Part shown: one piece after another, positions 10,801 to 22,800 of the stretch
How the letters are laid out: each line of letters begins with the position of its first letter
How positions within the stretch are numbered: position 1 is the stretch's first letter
Source: Nematostella vectensis
Lineage: Eukaryota; Cnidaria; Anthozoa; Actiniaria; Edwardsiidae
Length of the DNA: 64,000 nucleotides
Assembly: GCF_932526225.1 (NCBI RefSeq)
Contig: NC_064045.1
Span: 15,186,442 to 15,250,441, forward strand
Direction: 5' to 3'
Made by a program: the position numbers and the translations under genes
The notes under the pieces: generated by a model
What the model saw: the letters and a program-made list of their open reading frames with translations, nothing else
Told to the model about the DNA's origin: nothing
Databases searched by the model: none

Positions 10801-13800
10801 CAAGGGGTGACTATCAAACAAATATACAGGGTGTCTATCACACAAATATACAGGGTGACTATCACAAATACACGGGTTGACTATCACACAAACAAGGGGT
10901 GACTATTACACAAACACGGGGTGACTATTACACAAATACAGGTTGATTATCACACAAACTTGGGTTGATTATCACACGAACTTTGGGTGACTATCAGGCG
11001 AACAACACAGATCATGCTAGGGAAATGGTGCTATAAATGGTATTATCATGTGACCTGGCGGGCACTGATTGGCCGATTGATTGGACTTTGCCCTTGGCGT
11101 GGGTGCACTCCGCCGTGCCCACGATATTGTTCAGGTCCAGCTTGAGCTTTGCGAGACTGTAGTGGCGCATCCACTCACGGGTGGTGACAACCTCCTCCTT
11201 GTCCGGGATGAAGGCCGCGGGGACAGGTCGGCGGGGCTTCCGCATGCTACTTGTGGGGTACTGTGTAAATATAGCTCCTGTCTGGTTCTTGAACTCTGTA
11301 TAAAAAGCCTGTTGTGAAGCTTTAACTGAAGACGATGGTCTCTTTTCTTTCACAATAATGTTCTTTGAAGGTGGTGCTGAAATGACCCAGATTATATAAT
11401 GATGGGAATTAGTAACAGCATGAGAAATACGTGTTGAGATAAGTATGTGCTACAGGGCGTGTTAACTCAGGGTTTGACTCACGTGTTGAGATAAGTATGT
11501 GCTACCGGGCGTGTTAACTCAGGGTTTGACTCACGTGTTGAGATAAGTATGTGCTACAGGGCGTGTTAACTCAGGGTTTGACTTACGTGTTGAGATAAGT
11601 ATGTGCTACAGGGCGTGTTAACTCATGGTTTGACTCACGTGTTGAGATAAGTATGTGCTACAGGGCGTGTTAACTCAGGGTTTGACTCACGTGTTGAGTT
11701 AATTATGTGCTACATGGCGTGTTAACTCAGGGTTTGACTCACGTGTTGAGAAAATATGTGCTACAGGGCGTGTTAACTCAGGGTTTGACTCACGTGTTGA
11801 GATAAGTATGTGCTACATGGCGTGTTAACTCAGGGTTTAACTGACGTGTTGAGATAATATGTGCTACAGGGCGTGTTAACTCAGGGTTTGACTCACGTGT
11901 TGAGATAAGTATGTGCTACATGGCGTGTTAACTCAGGGTTTGACTCACGTGTTGAGTTAATTATGTGCTACATGGCGTGTTAACTCAGGGTTTGACTCAC
12001 GTGTTGAGATAATATGTGCTACAGGGCGTGTTAACTCAGGGTTTGACTCACGTGTTGAGATAAGTATGTGCTACATGGCGTGTTAACTCAGGGTTTAACT
12101 GACGTGTTGAGATAATATGTGCTACAGGGCGTGTTAACTCAGGGTTTGACTCACGTGTTGAGATAAGTATGTGCTACATGGCGTGTTAACTCAGGGTTTG
12201 ACTCACGTGTTGAGATAATATGTGCTACAGGGCGTTTTAACTCAGGGTTTGACTCACGTGTTGAGATAATGTGTGCTACCGGGCGTGTTAACTCAGGGTT
12301 TGACTCACGTGTTGAGATAAGTATGTGCTACATGGCGTGTTAACTCAGGGTTTAACTGACGTGTTGAGATAATATGTGCTACAGGGCGTTTTAACTCAGG
12401 GTTTGACTCACGTGTTGAGATAATATGTGTTACAGGGCCTGTTAACTCAGGGTTTGACTCACGTGTTGAGATAAGTATGTGCTACCGGGCGTGTTAACTC
12501 AGGGTTTGACTCACGTGTTGAGATAAGTATGTGCTACAGGGCGTGTTAACTCAGGGTTTGACTCACGTGTTGAGATAAGTATGTGCTACAGGGCGTGTTA
12601 ACTCAGGGTTTAGCTCACGTGTTGAGATAATATGTGCTACGGGGCGTGTTAACTCAGGGTTTGACTCACGTGTTGAGATAAGTATGTGCTACCGGGCGTG
12701 TTAACTCAGGGTTTGACTCACGTGTTGAGATAAGTATGTGCTACAGGGCGTGTTAACTCAGGGTTTGACTCACGTGTTGAGATAATATGTGCTACAGGGC
12801 GTGTTAACTCAGGGTTTGACTCACGTGTTGAGATAAGTATGTGCTACATGGCGTGTTAACTCAGGTTTTGACTCACGTGTTGAGATAAGTATGTGCTACA
12901 TGGCGTGTTAACTCAGGGTTTGACTCACGTGTTGGGATAATATGTGCTACAGGGCGTGTTAACTCAGGGTTTGACTCACGTGTTGAGATAAGTATGTGCT
13001 ACAGGGCGTGTTAACTCAGGGTTTGACTCACGTGTTGAGATAAGTATGTGCTACCGGGCGTGTTAACTCAGGGTTTGACTCACGTGTTGAGATAATGTGT
13101 GCTACAGGGCGTGTTAACTCAGGGTTTGACTCACGTGTTGAGATAAGTATGTGCTACAGGGCGTGTTAACTCAGGGTTTGACTCGCGTGTTGAGATAAGT
13201 ATGTGCTACCGGGCGTGTTAACTCAGGGTTTGACTTACGTGTTGAGATAAGTATGTGCTACAGGGCGTGTTAACTCAGGGTTTGACTCACGTGTTGAGAT
13301 AAGTATGTGCTACAGGGCGTGTTAACTCAGGGTTTGACTCACGTGTTGAGATAAGTATGTGCTACAGGGCGTGTTAACTCAGGGTTTGACTCACGTGTTG
13401 AGATAAGTATGTGCTACAGGGCGTGTTAACTCAGGGTTTGACTCACGTGTTGGGATAATGTGTGCTACAGGGCGTGTTAACTCAGGGTTTGACTCACGTG
13501 TTGAGATAAGTATGTGCTACAGGGCGTGTTAACTCAGGGTTTGACTCACGTGTTGAGATAAGTATGTGCTACAGGGCGTGTTAACTCAGGGTTTGACTCA
13601 CGTGTTGAGATAGTATGTGCTACAGGGCGTGTTAACTCAGGGTTTGACTCACGTGTTGAGATAAGTATGTGCTACCGGGCGTGTTAACTCAGGGTTTGAC
13701 TCACGTGTTGAGATAAGTATGTGCTACAGGGCGTGTTAACTCAGGGTTTGACTCACGTGTTGAGATAGTATGTGCTACAGGGCGTGTTAACTCAGGGTTT

Positions 13801-16800
13801 GACTCACGTGTTGAGATAAGTATATGCTACAGGGCGTGTTAACTCAGGGTTTGACTCACGTGTTGAGATAATATGTGTTACAGGGCGTGTTAACTCAGGG
13901 TTTGACTCACGTGTTGAGATAAGTATGTGCTACCGGGCGTGTTAACTCAGGGTTTGACTCACGTGTTGAGATAATGTGTGCTACAGGACGTGTTAACTCA
14001 GGGTTTGACTCACGTGTTGAGATAATGTGTGCTACATGGCGTGTTAACTCAGGTTTTGACTCACGTGTTGAGATAAGTATGTGCTACATGGCGTGTTAAC
14101 TCAGGGTTTGACTCACGTGTTGGGATAATATGTGCTACAGGGCGTGTTAACTCAGGGTTTGACTCACGTGTTGAGATAAGTATGTGCTACAGGGCGTGTT
14201 AACTCAGGGTTTGACTCGCGTGTTGAGATAAGTATGTGCTACCGGGCGTGTTAACTCAGGGTTTGACTCACGTGTTGAGATAATGTGTGCTACAGGGCGT
14301 GTTAACTCAGGGTTTGACTCACGTGTTGGGATAATATGTGCTACAGGGCGTGTTAACTCAGGGTTTGACTCACGTGTTGGGATAATATGTGCTACAGGGC
14401 GTGTTAACTCAGGGTTTGACTCACGTGTTGAGATAAGTATGTGCTACATGGCGTGTTAACTCAGGGTTTGACTCACGTGTTGAGATAATGTGTGCTACAG
14501 GGCGTGTTAACTCAGGGTTTGACTCACGTGTTGAGATAAGTATGTGCTACAGGGCGTGTTAACTCAGGGTTTGACTTACGTGTTGAGATAAGTATGTGCT
14601 ACAGGGCGTGTTAACTCACGGTTTGACTCACGTGTTGAGATAAGTATGTGCTACAGGGCGTGTTAACTCAGGGTTTGACTCACGTGTTGAGTTAATTATG
14701 TGCTACATGGCGTGTTAACTCAGGGTTTGACTCACGTGTTGAGAAAATATGTGCTACAGGGCGTGTTAACTCAGGGTTTGACTCACGTGTTGAGATAAGT
14801 ATGTGCTACATGGCGTGTTAACTCAGGGTTTAACTGACGTGTTGAGATAATATGTGCTACAGGGCGTGTTAACTCAGGGTTTGACTCACGTGTTGAGATA
14901 AGTATGTGCTACATGGCGTGTTAACTCAGGGTTTGACTCACGTGTTGAGTTAATTATGTGCTACATGGCGTGTTAACTCAGGGTTTGACTCACGTGTTGA
15001 GATAATATGTGCTACAGGGCGTGTTAACTCAGGGTTTGACTCACGTGTTGAGATAAGTATGTGCTACATGGCGTGTTAACTCAGGGTTTAACTGACGTGT
15101 TGAGATAATATGTGCTACAGGGCGTGTTAACTCAGGGTTTGACTCACGTGTTGAGATAAGTATGTGCTACATGGCGTGTTAACTCAGGGTTTGACTCACG
15201 TGTTGAGATAATATGTGCTACAGGGCGTTTTAACTCAGGGTTTGACTCACGTGTTGAGATAATGTGTGCTACCGGGCGTGTTAACTCAGGGTTTGACTCA
15301 CGTGTTGAGATAAGTATGTGCTACATGGCGTGTTAACTCAGGGTTTAACTGACGTGTTGAGATAATATGTGCTACAGGGCGTTTTAACTCAGGGTTTGAC
15401 TCACGTGTTGAGATAATATGTGCTACAGGGCGTGTTAACTCAGGGTTTGACTCACGTGTTGAGATAAGTATGTGCTACCGGGCGTGTTAACTCAGGGTTT
15501 GACTCACGTGTTGAGATAAGTATGTGCTACAGGGCGTGTTAACTCAGGGTTTGACTCACGTGTTGAGATAAGTATGTGCTACAGGGCGTGTTAACTCAGG
15601 ATTTAGCTCACGTGTTGAGATAATATGTGCTACGGGGCGTGTTAACTCAGGGTTTGACTCACGTGTTGAGATAAGTATGTGCTACCGGGCGTGTTAACTC
15701 AGGGTTTGACTCACGTGTTGAGATAAGTATGTGCTACAGGGCGTGTTAACTCAGGGTTTGACTCACGTGTTGAGATAATATGTGCTACAGGGCGTGTTAA
15801 CTCAGGGTTTGACTCACGTGTTGAGATAAGTATGTGCTACATGGCGTGTTAACTCAGGTTTTGACTCACGTGTTGAGATAAGTATGTGCTACATGGCGTG
15901 TTAACTCAGGGTTTGACTCACGTGTTGGGATAATATGTGCTACAGGGCGTGTTAACTCAGGGTTTGACTCACGTGTTGAGATAAGTATGTGCTACAGGGC
16001 GTGTTACCTCAGGGTTTGACTCACGTGTTGAGATAAGTATGTGCTACCGGGCGTGTTAACTCAGGGTTTGACTCACGTGTTGAGATAATGTGTGCTACAG
16101 GGCGTGTTAACTCAGGGTTTGACTCACGTGTTGAGATAAGTATGTGCTACAGGGCGTGTTAACTCAGGGTTTGACTCGCGTGTTGAGATAAGTATGTGCT
16201 ACCGGGCGTGTTAACTCAGGGTTTGACTTACGTGTTGAGATAAGTATGTGCTACAGGGCGTGTTAACTCAGGGTTTGACTCACGTGTTGAGATAAGTATG
16301 TGCTACAGGGCGTGTTAACTCAGGGTTTGACTCACGTGTTGAGATAAGTATGTGCTACAGGGCGTGTTAACTCAGGGTTTGACTCACGTGTTGAGATAAG
16401 TATGTGCTACAGGGCGTGTTAACTCAGGGTTTGACTCACGTGTTGGGATAATGTGTGCTACAGGGCGTGTTAACTCAGGGTTTGACTCACGTGTTGAGAT
16501 AAGTATGTGCTACAGGGCGTGTTAACTCAGGGTTTGACTCACGTGTTGAGATAAGTATGTGCTACAGGGCGTGTTAACTCAGGGTTTGACTCACGTGTTG
16601 AGATAGTATGTGCTACAGGGCGTGTTAACTCAGGGTTTGACTCACGTGTTGAGATAAGTATGTGCTACCGGGCGTGTTAACTCAGGGTTTGACTCACGTG
16701 TTGAGATAAGTATGTGCTACAGGGCGTGTTAACTCAGGGTTTGACTCACGTGTTGAGATAGTATGTGCTACAGGGCGTGTTAACTCAGGGTTTGACTCAC

Positions 16801-19800
16801 GTGTTGAGATAAGTATATGCTACAGGGCGTGTTAACTCAGGGTTTGACTCACGTGTTGAGATAATATGTGTTACAGGGCGTGTTAACTCAGGGTTTGACT
16901 CACGTGTTGAGATAAGTATGTGCTACCGGGCGTGTTAACTCAGGGTTTGACTCACGTGTTGAGATAATGTGTGCTACAGGACGTGTTAACTCAGGGTTTG
17001 ACTCACGTGTTGAGATAATGTGTGCTACATGGCGTGTTAACTCAGGTTTTGACTCACGTGTTGAGATAAGTATGTGCTACATGGCGTGTTAACTCAGGGT
17101 TTGACTCACGTGTTGGGATAATATGTGCTACAGGGCGTGTTAACTCAGGGTTTGACTCACGTGTTGAGATAAGTATGTGCTACAGGGCGTGTTAACTCAG
17201 GGTTTGACTCGCGTGTTGAGATAAGTATGTGCTACCGGGCGTGTTAACTCAGGGTTTGACTCACGTGTTGAGATAATGTGTGCTACAGGGCGTGTTAACT
17301 CAGGGTTTGACTCACGTGTTGGGATAATATGTGCTACAGGGCGTGTTAACTCAGGGTTTGACTCACGTGTTGGGATAATATGTGCTACAGGGCGTGTTAA
17401 CTCAGGGTTTGACTCACGTGTTGAGATAAGTATGTGCTACATGGCGTGTTAACTCAGGGTTTGACTCACGTGTTGAGATAATGTGTGCTACAGGGCGTGT
17501 TAACTCAGGGTTTGACTCACGTGTTGAGATAAGTATGTGCTACAGGGCGTGTTAACTCAGGGTTTGACTCGCGTGTTGAGATAAGTATGTGCTACCGGGC
17601 GTGTTAACTCAGGGTTTGACTCACGTGTTGAGATAAGTATGTGCTACAGGGCGTGTTAACTCAGGGTTTGACTTACGTGTTGAGATAAGTATGTGCTACA
17701 GGGCGTGTTAACTCAGGGTTTGACTCACGTGTTGAGATAAGTATGTGCTACAGGGCGTGTTAACTCAGGGTTTGACTCACGTGTTGAGATAATATGTGCT
17801 ACAGGGCGTGTTAACTCAGGGTTTGACTCACGTGTTGAGATAAGTATGTGCTACAGGGCGTGTTAACTCAGGGTTTGACTCACGTGTTGAGATAGTATGT
17901 GCTACAGGGCGTGTTAACTCAGGGTTTGACTCACGTGTTGAGATAAGTATGTGCTACCGGGCGTGTTAACTCAGGGTTTGACTCACGTGTTGAGATAAGT
18001 ATGTGCTACAGGGCGTGTTAACTCAGGGTTTGACTTACGTGTTGAGATAAGTATGTGCTACAGGGCGTGTTAACTCAGGGTTTGACTCACGTGTTGAGAT
18101 AATGTGTGCTACAGGGCGTGTTAACTCAGGGTTTGACTCACGTGTTGAGATAAGTATGTGCTACAGGGCGTGTTAACTCAGGGTTTGACTCACGTGTTGA
18201 GATAGTATGTGCTACCGGGCGTGTTAACTCAGGGTTTGACTCACGTGTTGAGATAAGTATGTGCTACCGGGCGTGTTAACTCAGGGTTTGACTCACGTGT
18301 TGAGATAATGTGTGCTACAGCGCGTGTTAACTCAGGGTTTGACTCACGTGTTGAGATAAGTATGTGCTACAGGGCGTGTTAACTCAGAGTTTGACTCACG
18401 TGTTGAGATAAGTATGTGCTACAGGGCGTGTTAACTCAGGGTTTGACTCACGTGTTGAGATAAGTATGTGCTACAGGGCGTGTTAACTCAGGGTTTGACT
18501 CACGTGTTGAGATAAGTATGTGCTACAGGGCGTGTTAACTCAGGGTTTGACTCACGTGTTGAGATAAGTATGTGCTACAGGGCGTGTTAACTCAGGGTTT
18601 GACTCACGTGTTGGGATAATGTGTGCTACAGGGCGTGTTAACTCAGGGTTTGACTCACGTGTTGAGATAAGTATGTGCTACAGGGCGTGTTAACTCAGGG
18701 TTTGACTCACGTGTTGAGATAAGTATGTGCTACAGGGCGTGTTAACTCAGGGTTTGACTCACGTGTTGAGATAAGTATGTGCTACAGGGCGTGTTAACTC
18801 AGGGTTTAGCTCACGTGTTGAGATAATATGTGCTACGGGGCGTGTTAACTCAGGGTTTGACTCACGTGTTGAGATAAGTATGTGCTACCGGGCGTGTTAA
18901 CTCAGGGTTTGACTCACGTGTTGAGATAAGTATGTGCTACAGGGCGTGTTAACTCAGGGTTTGACTCACGTGTTGAGATAATATGTGCTACAGGGCGTGT
19001 TAACTCAGGGTTTGACTCACGTGTTGAGATAAGTATGTGCTACATGGCGTGTTAACTCAGGTTTTGACTCACGTGTTGAGATAAGTATGTGCTACATGGC
19101 GTGTTAACTCAGGGTTTGACTCACGTGTTGGGATAATATGTGCTACAGGGCGTGTTAACTCAGGGTTTGACTCACGTGTTGAGATAAGTATGTGCTACAG
19201 GGCGTGTTAACTCAGGGTTTGACTCGCGTGTTGAGATAAGTATGTGCTACCGGGCGTGTTAACTCAGGGTTTGACTCACGTGTTGAGATAATGTGTGCTA
19301 CAGGGCGTGTTAACTCAGGGTTTGACTCACGTGTTGGGATAATATGTGCTACAGGGCGTGTTAACTCAGGGTTTGACTCACGTGTTGGGATAATATGTGC
19401 TACAGGGCGTGTTAACTCAGGGTTTGACTCACGTGTTGAGATAAGTATGTGCTACATGGCGTGTTAACTCAGGGTTTGACTCACGTGTTGAGATAATGTG
19501 TGCTACAGGGCGTGTTAACTCAGGGTTTGACTCACGTGTTGAGATAAGTATGTGCTACAGGGCGTGTTAACTCAGGGTTTGACTCGCGTGTTGAGATAAG
19601 TATGTGCTACCGGGCGTGTTAACTCAGGGTTTGACTCACGTGTTGAGATAAGTATGTGCTACAGGGCGTGTTAACTCAGGGTTTGACTTACGTGTTGAGA
19701 TAAGTATGTGCTACAGGGCGTGTTAACTCAGGGTTTGACTCACGTGTTGAGATAAGTATGTGCTACAGGGCGTGTTAACTCAGGGTTTGACTCACGTGTT

Positions 19801-22800
19801 GAGATAATATGTGCTACAGGGCGTGTTAACTCAGGGTTTGACTCACGTGTTGAGATAAGTATGTGCTACAGGGCGTGTTAACTCAGGGTTTGACTCACGT
19901 GTTGAGATAGTATGTGCTACAGGGCGTGTTAACTCAGGGTTTGACTCACGTGTTGAGATAAGTATGTGCTACCGGGCGTGTTAACTCAGGGTTTGACTCA
20001 CGTGTTGAGATAAGTATTTGCTACAGGGCGTGTTAACTCAGGGTTTGACTTACGTGTTGAGATAAGTATGTGCTACAGGGCGTGTTAACTCAGGGTTTGA
20101 CTCACGTGTTGAGATAATGTGTGCTACAGGGCGTGTTAACTCAGGGTTTGACTCACGTGTTGAGATAAGTATGTGCTACAGGGCGTGTTAACTCAGGGTT
20201 TGACTCACGTGTTGAGATAGTATGTGCTACCGGGCGTGTTAACTCAGGGTTTGACTCACGTGTTGAGATAAGTATGTGCTACCGGGCGTGTTAACTCAGG
20301 GTTTGACTCACGTGTTGAGATAATGTGTGCTACAGCGCGTGTTAACTCAGGGTTTGACTCACGTGTTGAGATAAGTATGTGCTACAGGGCGTGTTAACTC
20401 AGGGTTTGACTCACGTGTTGAGATAAGTATGTGCTACCGGGCGTGTTAACTCAGGGTTTGACTCACGTGTTGAGATAAGTATGTGCTACAGGGCGTGTTA
20501 ACTCAGGGTTTGACTCACGTGTTGAGATAAGTATGTGCTACAGGGCGTGTTAACTCAGGGTTTGACTCACGTGTTGAGATAAGTATGTGCTACAGGGCGT
20601 GTTAACTCAGGGTTTGACTCACGTGTTGAGATAAGTATGTGCTACAGGGCGTGTTAACTCAGGGTTTGACTGACGTGTTGGGATAATGTGTGCTACAGGG
20701 CGTGTTAACTCAGGGTTTGACTCACGTGTTGAGATAAGTATGTGCTACAGGGCGTGTTAACTCAGGGTTTGACTCACGTGTTGAGATAAGTATGTGCTAC
20801 AGGGCGTGTTAACTCAGGGTTTGACTCACGTGTTGAGATAAGTATGTGCTACAGGGCGTGTTAACTCAGGGTTTAGCTCACGTGTTGAGATAATATGTGC
20901 TACGGGGCGTGTTAACTCAGGGTTTGACTCACGTGTTGAGATAAGTATGTGCTACCGGGCGTGTTAACTCAGGGTTTGACTCACGTGTTGAGATAAGTAT
21001 GTGCTACAGGGCGTGTTAACTCAGGGTTTGACTCACGTGTTGAGATAATATGTGCTACAGGGCGTGTTAACTCAGGGTTTGACTCACGTGTTGAGATAAG
21101 TATGTGCTACATGGCGTGTTAACTCAGGTTTTGACTCACGTGTTGAGATAAGTATGTGCTACATGGCGTGTTAACTCAGGGTTTGACTCACGTGTTGGGA
21201 TAATATGTGCTACAGGGCGTGTTAACTCAGGGTTTGACTCACGTGTTGAGATAAGTATGTGCTACAGGGCGTGTTAACTCAGGGTTTGACTCACGTGTTG
21301 AGATAAGTATGTGCTACCGGGCGTGTTAACTCAGGGTTTGACTCACGTGTTGAGATAATGTGTGCTACAGGGCGTGTTAACTCAGGGTTTGACTCACGTG
21401 TTGAGATAAGTATGTGCTACAGGGCGTGTTAACTCAGGGTTTGACTCGCGTGTTGAGATAAGTATGTGCTACCGGGCGTGTTAACTCAGGGTTTGACTTA
21501 CGTGTTGAGATAAGTATGTGCTACAGGGCGTGTTAACTCAGGGTTTGACTCACGTGTTGAGATAAGTATGTGCTACAGGGCGTGTTAACTCAGGGTTTGA
21601 CTCACGTGTTGAGATAAGTATGTGCTACAGGGCGTGTTAACTCAGGGTTTGACTCACGTGTTGAGATAAGTATGTGCTACAGGGCGTGTTAACTCAGGGT
21701 TTGACTCACGTGTTGGGATAATGTGTGCTACAGGGCGTGTTAACTCAGGGTTTGACTCACGTGTTGAGATACGTATGTGCTACAGGGCGTGTTAACTCAG
21801 GGTTTGACTCACGTGTTGAGATAAGTATGTGCTACAGGGCGTGTTAACTCAGGGTTTGACTCACGTGTTGAGATAGTATGTGCTACAGGGCGTGTTAACT
21901 CAGGGTTTGACTCACGTGTTGAGATAAGTATGTGCTACCGGGCGTGTTAACTCAGGGTTTGACTCACGTGTTGAGATAAGTATGTGCTACAGGGCGTGTT
22001 AACTCAGGGTTTGACTCACGTGTTGAGATAGTATGTGCTACAGGGCGTGTTAACTCAGGGTTTGACTCACGTGTTGAGATAAGTATATGCTACAGGGCGT
22101 GTTAACTCAGGGTTTGACTCACGTGTTGAGATAATATGTGTTACAGGGCGTGTTAACTCAGGGTTTGACTCACGTGTTGAGATAAGTATGTGCTACCGGG
22201 CGTGTTAACTCAGGGTTTGACTCACGTGTTGAGATAATGTGTGCTACAGGACGTGTTAACTCAGGGTTTGACTCACGTGTTGAGATAATGTGTGCTACAT
22301 GGCGTGTTAACTCAGGTTTTGACTCACGTGTTGAGATAAGTATGTGCTACATGGCGTGTTAACTCAGGGTTTGACTCACGTGTTGGGATAATATGTGCTA
22401 CAGGGCGTGTTAACTCAGGGTTTGACTCACGTGTTGAGATAAGTATGTGCTACAGGGCGTGTTAACTCAGGGTTTGACTCGCGTGTTGAGATAAGTATGT
22501 GCTACCGGGCGTGTTAACTCAGGGTTTGACTCACGTGTTGAGATAATGTGTGCTACAGGGCGTGTTAACTCAGGGTTTGACTCACGTGTTGGGATAATAT
22601 GTGCTACAGGGCGTGTTAACTCAGGGTTTGACTCACGTGTTGGGATAATATGTGCTACAGGGCGTGTTAACTCAGGGTTTGACTCACGTGTTGAGATAAG
22701 TATGTGCTACATGGCGTGTTAACTCAGGGTTTGACTCACGTGTTGAGATAATGTGTGCTACAGGGCGTGTTAACTCAGGGTTTGACTCACGTGTTGAGAT

